NCBI GenBank assembly: GCA_000697335.1
Contig: JNEM01015769.1
Coordinates: 1 to 18,277 of the forward strand
Origin: Conidiobolus incongruus B7586
Taxonomy: Eukaryota > Entomophthoromycota > Entomophthoromycetes > Entomophthorales > Conidiobolaceae
Direction: 5' to 3'
DNA length: 18,277 bases
This document shows positions 10,520 to 18,277 of this stretch, in pieces (the first letter of the stretch is position 1; each line of letters starts with the position of its first letter). The position numbers were made by a program, and so were the translations under genes. The notes under the pieces are model-generated. The model was not told the origin of the DNA. It did not search any database and saw nothing but the letters and a program-made list of their open reading frames with translations.

Positions 10520-11907
10520 TTTAATAATCGTCTTCTTTAATTTTAATAAATAATGTATCTTATTCTAAATAACCTCATTTAAATAACTTAAAATATCGAA
10601 TATATTACTTTAATTTATATTGTAGACCCTTCATCAATAACGATATATATTACATTTAAATTTTTTATATTTAATTATTTTTCAATAGTACAAAATTGAA
10701 TAATCCTAAATATTTCCAACAGAATTTTATATTCAGAATCTAATTTTTCGACAAATTTAAACTAGCGATAATAGCATGTTATTCATTAGATGATGTAAGG
10801 TTCTTTCTGTTAAAACTGAACTTGGTACTCTATGTATTTCCATGAAAGTTAATAACCGATGATTATTCGATTATTTATATTGGCTATTTATCATAACTAA
10901 TATGATATCTGTGAATAAAATCAACTTCAATATAATATATCTCAAAATACATAGAATATGTATTTAAAAATTCAAAACTTGATTTATTTTATAAAAACCT
11001 ACTATACTATGATTTATTTTAGACTTTGATAAAAATAGATATTTTGTATGATATTATGTTTATAATTCCTCTACTCTTCATTTCATTACAAAAGTATTCA
11101 ATTAATAAATTTACCATTATTCAAATTATTTCAAATTTTCAATATTTCAAATAGATAATATAGGTTTAACATTAATAAAAATAATATTAATTTGAGGACT
11201 ATTAGGATGGTAAATAATATTATATTCGACTGAAATTTTAAAATTTGAAATTTCTGGAATCAACTCAAAAGTTGTAGTAGTTCCAGTCTCAATATCTAAG
11301 TTTTGAGCCAATTATAATATAAATTCATTTTTATATAATAAATATATAATATACAAAGAATAAAATGCTTCACAGACAATTAACATAATTAATCAATTTA
11401 ATCAATTATATTTTTTTAAAATTCAAGTTTTAATAGTGAAACTTGCATAATTTTCTGTCTGACTTTTGAAATTTCTTATTTGATTGAAATTTGAAAAAAA
11501 ATTATAATTATTTTAACTCATATAAATAATTGACATTTCCAACCAATAAATTTTATTAGATATAATGAATATCAGCCAACTCACAAGCTACTAAATATTA
11601 TGAGTTAAATCAGAGTCAGTAATGAATTCAATTTGAAATAGAAGAAATTAAGTTGTTAAAGGATTTTCAATTTATAAAATTTAAAATTTAAGTGAATAAT
11701 TAATAAATTAAATATTAAAATATTTTAAAACAAAAAAATTTTAGTAATAAATTTACTCATATTCAACATAATAATACTTGTAATCTATATTATGTTCAAT
11801 ATAAATTATGAAATATTAAAATATAAATATCTTACTATACTCAAAAGACAATCATTCAAATACAATAAATAAATAATTAGATACAAATTTAAGAATTTAA
11901 TTGTAAT
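10520..11907. other. Intergenic A+T-rich DNA, nothing recognised
   Basis: This is the 3' flank of the 10217-10519 gene followed by about 1.3 kb of anonymous A+T-rich DNA up to the LTR-like insertion. No ORF, family relic or repeat could be supported. The sequence keeps ordinary amounts of CpA and TpG, unlike the decayed retroelement at the left end. Confidence 0.5.
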
Positions 11908-12235
11908 ATACTGTGGTTCTACCGATTGCTAGTAGAACGATAATAATAGATAAGGAGGCGACTTATTTATGGTCTGTTTGATAGTTTAGGTTAGGGTGCT
12001 TTATTGGGGTTTGTTAAGGGTTTAATGGTCTTCTGTGAAAACCAGAGGTGATGATGGTAATGTATCTTTTATAGATCAATTGTCGGTTGTAGGTAGTGTA
12101 AACAAGTGTATTTCTTTGCTAGTAGAAAGAGACCTTGAAGTGGTGTGATAGCCCTTTTGGGGTTAAGACTCCATAAGTTAATAGATCGCGAGATGAAGTT
12201 GGTCGGGCGGGTTACCATTTATTTAACCACAATAC
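11908..12235. mobile_element. Solo LTR-like insertion with 4-bp target-site duplication
   Basis: A 320-bp block (11912-12231) begins TGTGGTT and ends AACCACA, a perfect 7-bp terminal inverted repeat with the TG...CA ends of LTRs. It is bounded by ATAC on both sides (11908-11911 and 12232-12235), a 4-bp target-site duplication. It is strikingly richer in G+C than the DNA on both sides and full of TpG and CpA, so it shows none of the surrounding decay and looks young. It contains no coding sequence. The simplest reading is a solo LTR left by recombination between the two LTRs of an LTR retrotransposon. A short non-autonomous DNA element with 7-bp inverted ends is the alternative. Strand and family cannot be fixed, and no second copy is in the window. 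Confidence 0.7.
11916..12127. repeat. Internal repeats of the LTR-like insertion
   Basis: The 12-mer TTGCTAGTAGAA occurs at 11926-11937 and again at 12116-12127. The first copy lies within a hairpin whose 7-bp stems are GTTCTAC (11916-11922) and GTAGAAC (11932-11938). These belong to the insertion, not to the host flank, and may be U3 or R region signals if it is an LTR. Confidence 0.5.
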
Positions 12236-12491
12236 CAATTGAATTAGTGCTTAAGTGAAAAACTATTAAAACTTTGAGATGAAACCAAGTACATTTCCTT
12301 GATCACATTTTGCTAAATTTATTTTTCGCAATATCTATAGTTACTCAATATTATAATTATTTATAAAAAGGTATGAATTCAGTACAATTTGTTATAAAAA
12401 TATTAATATTCAATTAATTCACTTTTTTCTCCTATTTAAAATTTTGTTCTAATTATAATTATTGAGGTTTAATTATTTTTAGAATTTTAAA

Positions 12492-12506
12492 TTTGCAAAG
12501 TTAATT
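12492..12506 (+). promoter_or_regulatory. Conserved upstream block TTTGCAAAGTTAATT
   Basis: This is identical over 15 bases to 10068-10082. It lies 67 bp upstream of the TATA box and 135 bp upstream of the start codon used here. Two exact copies at matching positions support a shared regulatory site or a recent shared ancestry of the promoters. Confidence 0.5.
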
Positions 12507-12558
12507 GTTGAATTATAGAAAAATGATTTCAAAATTTTTTAATTCATAAATTGAAGAG

Positions 12559-12567
12559 TATATAATC
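12559..12567 (+). promoter_or_regulatory. TATA box of the 12627-12929 gene
   Basis: TATATAATC lies 68 bp before the ATG at 12627. The context GTATATAATC matches the box upstream of 10217-10519. Confidence 0.55.
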
Positions 12568-12626
12568 AACACGAATGTAAAATATCAACGAATATTAAAC
12601 GTGCTAATATTAAAATATTGAATAAT

Positions 12627-12929
12627 ATGATGTTCATTACTGCTATTGCTTCCTCATTCTTAATTGCTTCAGCTATTGGTGCTCCATCCACTCAGCCTTT
12701 TGCTTTTGTGACCAGAAATGATGGTTCTAGTTCTTGGGTTGGAGGCTCTGTTGGATGCTTTGGAACTCAAGGAAATATCAAGAAAGTTGATCTGACGCCA
12801 GGATACCAAGCCGCTTTCTATAGCGATTATTCTTGCAAAGGACAAGTATTGACTAGAGCTACCGGACAAGTCAATTTCCCCTATCCCATCGAAACCAAGT
12901 CTATCTCTTTGAATCCAGTCGTATATTAA
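12627..12929 (+). CDS. Secreted small cysteine-pair protein, family copy 4
   Basis: This 100-residue protein starts at the first of two adjacent ATGs (12627 and 12630). The open frame runs further upstream, but the only earlier candidate is TTG at 12618; the 12627 ATG gives the family length of 100 and aligns with the sisters' MKF as MMF. The signal peptide covers about residues 1-18, with SFLIASAIGAPSTQ around the cleavage region. Mature landmarks are FVTRNDGSSSWVGG, GCFGTQG, C44 and C70 as the only cysteines, FYSDYSCKG with Y65-x6-G72, and ETKSISLNPVVY. It is the closest relative of the damaged copy at 7315-7653 even though two other copies lie between them. It is convergent with the 13659-13952 gene, about 730 bp away. 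There are no introns. Its function is unknown; a crystallin-like Greek-key fold is only a suggestion. Confidence 0.9.
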   Translation: MMFITAIASSFLIASAIGAPSTQPFAFVTRNDGSSSWVGGSVGCFGTQGNIKKVDLTPGYQAAFYSDYSCKGQVLTRATGQVNFPYPIETKSISLNPVVY

Positions 12930-13658
12930 TTCCTTATTTTTTTTTAATTTTAATACATTAACTTATTAATAATTATAATGATATTATAAGCTTTTTAAAT
13001 TCATTAAATGACCAAAATTGAATTTATATGATCACTCAACTGTTAATTTGATGAATTATCATATCCAATATCATAATTTCAGAATATAAAATCAGATTTA
13101 ATATCATTGAAATTTTGATTTTAATTAATAAAATAATCATTGTTCTACTTTATAACTTGGTCAACAGTATTTTGAAGTAAAATTACTTAAAAAAATGTAA
13201 TTATTTGCAAAATTAATTTTACTATGAGAATGCATTATTTTTTTTGAATTCTAATATAATAATTATAAATACAATGTATTTCATTAATATATAACTTTAT
13301 TTTTCTCTTTCATCATAAGGACATTATTAATCAAGAACTAAACTAGTCACTCTTGATATTTTCGCCAACAAAATAAAATTTTCAAGAATTTATCAGATAT
13401 TAACATTAATCATACGCTAATAATCAATTTTTGAAACTATTTAATTATTCAATAATCTATTGTACTAATATTATTCAACATGCGTTTTAATTGAATTATT
13501 TGTGATAATTGAATTTCACTCCATCCAGAATTCATTCACATTATCTTAATTTAAATATTATTAATAATTCCAATTGAACAAATATAATAGAAAAATATAT
13601 AATTTTTAAATGCTTTATTATATACAAAAAAAGAATAAAAAAATGATATGTATAATGA
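12930..13658. other. Convergent 3' intergenic region, nothing recognised
   Basis: This A+T-rich DNA lies between two genes that point toward each other, so it should hold both transcript ends and no promoter. It also marks the border between the left-lineage and right-lineage copies. No ORF, relic or repeat was recognised. Confidence 0.5.
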
Positions 13659-13952
13659 TTAAATGGGAACCAAGGAAATTGATTTTGTATCGATAGGAGA
13701 TGGGAAGGTACCTTGTCCAGTTCCTTGAATCAATACATTTCCTCTACATGCATACTCGCTAAAGAAGGTAGCTCTGTAACCGGGTGTGACATTCACACTA
13801 CGAATTTTGCCATCAGTTCCAAAACAACCAACGGATCCTCCAACCCAAGACGTAGTTCCGTCAACTCTAGTAACAATTGCGAATGGCTGAGCTGGAGCAG
13901 CAATAGTCGAACCAAGGAAGAAAGCTGAAATAAAAGTGGTAGCGAATTTCAT
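13659..13952 (-). CDS. Secreted small cysteine-pair protein, family copy 5 (right lineage)
   Basis: This 97-residue protein has a signal peptide at residues 1-18 (MKFATT, hydrophobic core, TIA-AP). It is of the right-lineage type: APAQPFAIVTRVDGTTSW, one residue shorter after the cleavage site than the left copies, then GCFGTDG (42-48), TPGYRATFF (56-64), YACRG (67-71) and NVLIQGTGQ. C43 and C69 are the only cysteines. It is about 85% identical by eye to the 16682-16975 copy; changes concentrate in the signal peptide and the last 20 residues (PSPIDTKSISLVPI against PTPYNTRSISLVPN), while the middle is almost fixed. The start is supported by the signal peptide and the TATA box 62 bp upstream. 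The gene is intron-free and much richer in G+C than its flanks. Function unknown. Confidence 0.9.
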   Translation of the reverse strand: MKFATTFISAFFLGSTIAAPAQPFAIVTRVDGTTSWVGGSVGCFGTDGKIRSVNVTPGYRATFFSEYACRGNVLIQGTGQGTFPSPIDTKSISLVPI

Positions 13953-14006
13953 ATTTAAATTATTAAATTATATTTGATAGTTAATTTTATTTCGATACTC
14001 GATTAG

Positions 14007-14014
14007 TTTTTATA
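14007..14014 (-). promoter_or_regulatory. TATA box of the 13659-13952 gene
   Basis: The minus strand reads TATAAAAA in the context GTATAAAAAC, 62 bp before the start codon. It is the shortest TATA-to-ATG spacing in the cluster. Confidence 0.6.
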
Positions 14015-14082
14015 CTTGAAAAATCTACTTACACAACAGTTGAGTCATTCAGAATACTTCTACTGTCCCAACAGGCATGTTA

Positions 14083-14108
14083 TATCCTTAAACCTACTCA
14101 GGTTTCAT
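14083..14108 (-). promoter_or_regulatory. Right-lineage conserved promoter block, copy 1
   Basis: On the + strand this runs from TATCCTT to GGTTTCAT and lies 131-156 bp upstream of the start codon. Blocks of similar sequence occur at the same distance in the two other right-lineage copies (15573-15600 and 17109-17134). A perfect inverted repeat, AAACCT/AGGTTT, with a 4-base spacer is embedded at 14090-14105 and is specific to this copy. The block is part of a patch (about 14030-14130) visibly richer in G+C than its surroundings. Confidence 0.4.
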
Positions 14109-15171
14109 CCTCCTGAATCTCTGAATCTAAAATTAAATTTTTTTTAATTTTTTAACAGTTGATAGATAATTTTAAGTAAAAATCAAAATATAATATAATA
14201 AATAATTGATTAATAATTACTTTAAAATTCTAGATTGAATCACTTATAATATTTTCTTATATAATATTGCATTTTTCAAATTGATAATATATAAGTTTTA
14301 ATATATGAAATCAAATTTTTTGATAGAATAGACAATTTGAATATTTTTTTATTAACAAATTAAAATTGATAATAATAATAATAATAATGTTAAATAGTGG
14401 GTGAGTAAAATAATGAATAACTACACAAATGTGAATCTTAAGTATTAAGGAGTCTTTATTTTTTGTCAATGGTAATAGTATTCATTTATATAAAATAACG
14501 CAGTTTAAAATTTTTTCATTTCTTCTCCAAATATAATATATTTCACAATGACAAAAAAATTGAAAATATTCAGGGAGAATATTATTAATAAATCATTAAT
14601 AAATCATTAAAACATGATCATTATTGATTTAATCTTATATACTATCATTAATATTTGTATTTAATTAGTCACAAATAAAACCTTTGATTTTCTAGTTTGA
14701 CTACCTAGAATTTCTACTTATTAAAATTTCAAATTCTATTTTTATATTTTTACCACTATATATAATCAAATTTGAATTTACAAAATTGAATATGAATTTT
14801 AAATATTATGTAATATATGATATATACTATTATTAGATATTTCAATCTATTATTTTAATATACCAATTAAATTTCAAAATTTTAATTTGAATATTAATAT
14901 TATATATTATTAGTTGTTTGAAAATTTGAATACCAATTTAGAAATAATATTTCTACTTGGTAGATATATCATATATGTAATTAAAAAATCATATAATTTA
15001 TATCGGTAATTATAACAATATTAAAATTCACATTTTTAATTTTTAATAACTGTTATTCATGATAGTATAATAATTTTGATAATAAAAGAAATATTGCGTT
15101 AAAATATACTAGCCCCTTGTGATTGCAAAATATTCTATATTTAACAAAATATCACGTTGATTAATGGCTTG
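14109..15171. other. Intergenic A+T-rich DNA with an AAT microsatellite
   Basis: Apart from a short (AAT)6 tract at 14371-14388 and an 11-base tandem duplication (ATTAATAAATC twice, about 14584-14605), nothing was recognised. It holds the distal upstream DNA of the 13659-13952 gene and the 3' flank of the broken copy. Confidence 0.5.
14371..14388. repeat. (AAT)6 microsatellite
   Basis: Six uninterrupted AAT units. Simple repeats of this size are expected in such A+T-rich DNA; it could serve as a length marker among strains. Confidence 0.8.
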
Positions 15172-15439
15172 TTATGAACCAAAAACATTAATTCTGTTAT
15201 AAATAGTTCGGCAAGCAGCTTGTGAAGTTACTTGGATTAATATATTTCTTATATATGTGTAATTACTAAAGAAATCAGCTCTATAACCGGGCATCACACT
15301 CACACTATGAATACTACTATCAGTTCCAAAACATCCTATTGATCCTCCAACCCAAGAAATAGTTCCATCATCTCTGGCAGTGATCCCAGATGATTGAAGA
15401 GGTAAACAAACATGAAGTCATGGTAGTACTGAATTTCAT
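15172..15439 (-). pseudogene. Broken copy of the secreted small-protein family (right lineage)
   Basis: Reverse-strand DNA here clearly matches the right-lineage genes. It has an ATG-AAA-TTC start at 15437-15439, a stretch matching the SWVGG...GCFGTD core at about 15320-15360, and PGYRA and ILIQ matches further on. The length is 268 bp against 294 bp in intact sisters, and no single frame runs through the copy. The damage I can see is a reading-frame disruption in the signal-peptide part and a strongly diverged end. Only the first of the two family cysteines is recognisable. The upstream DNA still aligns with that of the 16682-16975 gene for several hundred bases, so both arose as one duplicated unit. 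Its TATA region has also drifted (TTTATAGA at 15498-15505, 66 bp from the ATG). A non-functional relic is the best reading. Confidence 0.8.
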
Positions 15440-15572
15440 CTTTAAGTTAGATTATTATATTGTAATTGATAATGGGAATAATTGAACAAGATATTGATCT
15501 ATAAATTCCAAACAATTTCTTTCAACTCGAATGTTGTGTTATTTGGTTTCTATATTTAAAAAAATTACAAGT

Positions 15573-15600
15573 TATACCCCTTCCTCATATTTGATTCCAT
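15573..15600 (-). promoter_or_regulatory. Right-lineage conserved promoter block, relic copy
   Basis: On the + strand this runs from TATACCCC to GATTCCAT, 134-161 bp upstream of the broken copy's start codon. It matches the blocks at 14083-14108 and 17109-17134 in sequence and spacing. It is retained although the gene downstream is broken. Confidence 0.35.
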
Positions 15601-16005
15601 ATTACTTAATCTACACATATTATTTTTCGCTATAAAAAACTGGAACAATGGTTTAAACAAATTCAACTCAGAGAAATAAATATTTGTAAATATAAAAACT
15701 ACCAACTAATAATGAAATTATCATTCAAACTACTTGAATCTTTCATTTATTAAATTACTATAAACTTTACTATTATAGTAAAATTAATATTTTTACACTA
15801 TTTGACTATACCAAAATTATTTTAATTCGATTAATTACATTAAAACTAAATTTAAGGGGTTAATTCAAATAGTTTTTAATTAATTATGGTACTGATTCAA
15901 GGGACTGGAATAAAATAAATAAGCATACAATAATAATAAATTTCAAGATAAAATTGGCTTATAATTTCTGGATTAATAATTAACCTTTTGTTCTTCATAT
16001 CTTTG

Positions 16006-16681
16006 TCCCAAAGAAATATAATAATTTTTGTTTTGTTTAAGGTGAAAATATTGATTGTCACATATATATCTTTTATATCACTCGGGTTATTTAAAATAAA
16101 TTAATATTACTATTAATTAAAATCCCGCTTTAGTTTAAGTGTTAAATTAAAGTCTTGAATTTTCTTAATAAGATTAGCTTCTTCTTTAATTTCATTAATC
16201 AATTAATTATATACATTTATTCGATTAATCTCAGCACAAATCAGTATTACCAGATAAGATTATTTATTAAATAAGTTATTAATTGATAATATTGTACCTA
16301 CAAACAATAAAAATAAATCAATCAATCAAACTTGAAAAGAAAAAATCATATATATTCAAAATAACTGTACTATAGTTTAATTTTTCCCAATAAGTTTAAA
16401 AAATATTAATTTTTTGAAAATTAAAAATTCAAAAACATTTATTTTACCTATTAATAGAATTTAAAAATATGATACTTTAGAATATTAAATAAAATATTCA
16501 ATATTATATTATTTTATAACCTATTTTTGATATTTTTTTATATTAAATGTTGAAAAATTATTAAATTTTATTTTCACTTATTTAAAATAGAATCATTGTC
16601 CCATATCTTGTAAATAATGATAATTTGAAATAAAAATTAAATTATGTTTATTAAATAATCAAAAAAAAATAAATTCGAACT
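16006..16681. other. Intergenic A+T-rich DNA, nothing recognised
   Basis: This stretch lies between the left duplicated unit and the 3' end of the 16682-16975 gene. No ORF, RNA gene or structured repeat was seen. Confidence 0.5.
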
Positions 16682-16975
16682 TTAATTCGGAACAAGTGAA
16701 ATAGACCTGGTATTATATGGAGTTGGGAAAGTAGCTTGTCCAGTTCCTTGAATCAATACATTTCCTCTACATGCGTAATCACTGAAGAAGGTAGCTCTGT
16801 AACCGGGTGTGACACTCACACTACGAATTCTGCCATCAGTTCCAAAGCACCCAACGGATCCTCCAACCCAAGACGTAGTCCCATCAACTCTAGTAACAAT
16901 AGCGAATGGTTGAGCTGGAGCAGCAATGGTTGAAGCAATAAAGAAAGAGGAAACGATGGTGGTTGGAAATTTCAT
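16682..16975 (-). CDS. Secreted small cysteine-pair protein, family copy 7 (right lineage)
   Basis: This 97-residue protein begins with MKFPTTIV and a hydrophobic core, then TIA-AP at about 16-20, giving roughly 79 mature residues. Landmarks are QPFAIVTRVDGTTSWVGG, GCFGTDG (42-48), TPGYRATFFSDYACRG (56-71) with the F64-x6-G71 spacing, and a TRSISLVPN end. C43 and C69 are the only cysteines. It is the closest intact relative of the 13659-13952 product, from which it differs mainly in the signal peptide and the tail (PYNTR in place of PIDTK). The upstream region is shared with the broken neighbour at 15172-15439. The TATA box lies 65 bp before the start. It is intron-free and much richer in G+C than its flanks. 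Function unknown; secretion is well supported by the signal peptide. Confidence 0.9.
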   Translation of the reverse strand: MKFPTTIVSSFFIASTIAAPAQPFAIVTRVDGTTSWVGGSVGCFGTDGRIRSVSVTPGYRATFFSDYACRGNVLIQGTGQATFPTPYNTRSISLVPN

Positions 16976-17032
16976 ATTTAAATCAGATGATTAAATAGCA
17001 ATGATAATGAAAGTAATTGAAAAAGTTATTGG

Positions 17033-17040
17033 TTTATATA
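17033..17040 (-). promoter_or_regulatory. TATA box of the 16682-16975 gene
   Basis: The minus strand reads TATATAAA followed by CC, 65 bp before the start codon, in the same register as the other copies. Confidence 0.6.
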
Positions 17041-17108
17041 GTTCAATACATATCTCAAATTGAATATTGTGTTACTTGGTTTCTGTTCCTGAATAAAATG
17101 ACGAGAAA

Positions 17109-17134
17109 TATCCCTCCTTCAAATTTGGTTTCAT
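17109..17134 (-). promoter_or_regulatory. Right-lineage conserved promoter block, copy 3
   Basis: On the + strand this runs from TATCCCT to GGTTTCAT, 134-159 bp upstream of the start codon and 69-94 bp upstream of the TATA box. Its ends match the block at 14083-14108 almost exactly. The minus strand contains CCAAATTTGAA, which loosely recalls the AATTTGAA after the TTTGCAAAG block of the left lineage at 10078-10085. Confidence 0.4.
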
Positions 17135-17540
17135 AATTTTCAAATTGCAATTTTGTCAAAGTTGAATAATTGAATATTAATTCGAAATTAAATCAAACTT
17201 ATATCACTTCCAACTATAACATTCTGATATTAATTTTCTATATATATACATCATTCAATGGTTTCAATTAAATTCATGCTTTATAGTATTAGACATATGA
17301 ACAATAATGGATAAATCGTAATATAAACACTTTTATTTCAGTTTAATAGTGTATTCTTGATAATTTCAAATTAAACTAAATTTCAGGGGTTGACTCAAAT
17401 GATTTTTTGAAATTGCTCAAACAATTATACTCAACCAAAGAACTGGAAGATTCTAAATAAATAAAGATATATACTATAAGCTCAAAAATTGAAAATATTT
17501 CATAAATATTTTCTAATAATAAACTTTTGGTTTCTAAATT

Positions 17541-18277
17541 TTTTAAACCTAGGAAAAATCAAGTATTTTCATTCAAAATTAAAACTAAAATTGAATTTAA
17601 TATTTTTAAAAATAATAACACTTATTGCTATATTTCAAAATCATTAACATCAATGGATCTATAGAATATATGTATATCAATAATGAAGATTTGAACTAGC
17701 TAATTGTTAATTTTAATAGAATATTTTTTAGACTATTAATAATATAATTAATAACATAATTATAAATATTCAAATAATTAATCCTTTAAATATTCAAAAA
17801 TATAACTATAAATTTCATAAAATAATAAATTTTTTAAATTATTTAGATCATTAATTTATATACCAATATAATATTTCTTTATATACTTTTCTATCTATAT
17901 ATTCTTATATTAAAATCATAAATAATATACTATAATTTATTTCTATAGAAATATTGCAATCCAAATATATTTATTATTATCATTTTTATTTCCAATATAA
18001 GCCTTAATTTAATATTATTATATTAAACTTTATTTTAAGATATAATGAATAATATATTATTATGGATAATATCAATATTATATTATTATTCAAAATAGTT
18101 TTTTTTATGATATATTGGGCTTGTGTAAATTTATTCAAATATAAGTCATATATAAAGATTTATTTAATTATTATAAATTAGGTCATAAAAATATTTTATA
18201 ATATTATAATAATATATATTCTTATTAATATCTTTATTAATTCTTAATTAAGTCAAATTTAATTATATTTTATAATT
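17541..18277. other. A+T-rich DNA at window end, nothing recognised
   Basis: No ORF or similarity was found. From about 17700 the sequence becomes very poor in C and G again and resembles the decayed DNA at the left end, so it may be the edge of another old repeat outside the window. Confidence 0.45.

Larger units (their letters stand above)
15172..16005. repeat. Segmental duplication, left unit (broken copy plus upstream DNA)
   Basis: This stretch aligns with about 16682-17540 at an offset of roughly 1.53 kb. Anchors besides the gene are TTTGGTTTCT (15542 onward) against CTTGGTTTCT (17075 onward), the TAAACTAAATTT-aGGGGTT-TCAAAT segment near 15845-15870 against 17375-17400, and ACTGGAA at 15904 against 17442. 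The alignment is imperfect with small length changes, so the duplication is old. Outer limits are approximate. Confidence 0.6.
16682..17540. repeat. Segmental duplication, right unit (intact copy plus upstream DNA)
   Basis: This is the partner of the 15172-16005 unit; the shared anchors are listed there. It keeps an intact gene and a good TATA box, whereas the left unit has lost both. The limit at about 17540 is where I could no longer follow similarity by eye. Confidence 0.6.

Noticed and set aside
11985-12020. TTAGGGTG and GGGGTTTGTTAAGGG as possible telomere-like sequence
   Set aside because: The TTAGGG unit occurs once and is not tandem; it lies inside the LTR-like insertion.
12618-12626. 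TTG at 12618 as start of the fourth family copy, giving 103 residues
   Set aside because: The codon is not ATG, and the first three residues have no counterpart in the sisters. ATG at 12627 gives the family length and aligned start.
7315-16975. Bacterial-style operon or CRISPR-like spacing of the repeated units
   Set aside because: The copies are spaced 0.7-2.1 kb apart in both orientations, each with its own TATA box and eukaryotic signal peptide, so they are independent fungal genes.

Overview
The window looks like a gene-poor, extremely A+T-rich block of a fungal nuclear genome. A filamentous ascomycete with repeat-induced point mutation (RIP) is my best guess, but the species cannot be read from the sequence. 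Three things support this. The only intact genes are short, intron-free ORFs with textbook fungal secretion signals (MKF...AAP). The background is almost pure A/T, with C mostly followed by T and G mostly preceded by A in the worst stretches, as expected after C-to-T decay of CpA sites. Finally, a decayed Ty3/Gypsy retroelement sits in the most mutated part. No tRNA, rRNA, telomere repeat or housekeeping gene was seen. Base composition and identity values are by eye, not computed.

Layout. Positions 1 to about 3000 hold the pol part of a heavily decayed chromovirus-like Ty3/Gypsy element on the + strand. From about 3000 to 7300 there is A+T-rich sequence with no recognisable gene, probably more repeat remains. 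From 7315 to 16975 lies a local cluster of seven copies of one gene family encoding secreted proteins of about 80 mature residues. In order these are 7315-7653 (-), 8835-9137 (+), 10217-10519 (+), 12627-12929 (+), 13659-13952 (-), a broken copy at 15172-15439 (-), and 16682-16975 (-). The coding parts are far richer in G+C than the DNA between them. The four left copies share a 'TRxDxxSSWVGG...GCFxTQG' type and the three right copies a 'GCFGTD' type, so the cluster has two lineages, each spread locally. From about 17540 to the end the sequence returns to anonymous A+T-rich DNA.

Regulation. Each of the five clearly intact copies has a TATA box 62-71 bp upstream of its start codon. The left lineage shares a TTTGCAAA-type block, and the right lineage a different conserved block, both about 130-160 bp upstream of the start. 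This suggests that whole promoter-plus-gene units were duplicated and that promoter function has been kept. The 15172 and 16682 copies still align for several hundred bases upstream of the gene, at an offset of about 1.53 kb.

A fresh-looking, 320-bp solo LTR-like insertion (11912-12231) with a 4-bp target-site duplication lies between two copies and lacks the surrounding decay, so transposition seems more recent than the decay of the block. The function of the secreted family is unknown. A Y-x6-G plus KSISL pattern around one cysteine pair weakly suggests a single beta/gamma-crystallin-like Greek-key domain. The setting (small secreted proteins expanding in a repeat-rich, A+T-rich block) is the one in which fungal host-interaction or antagonism proteins are often found, but that is inference.
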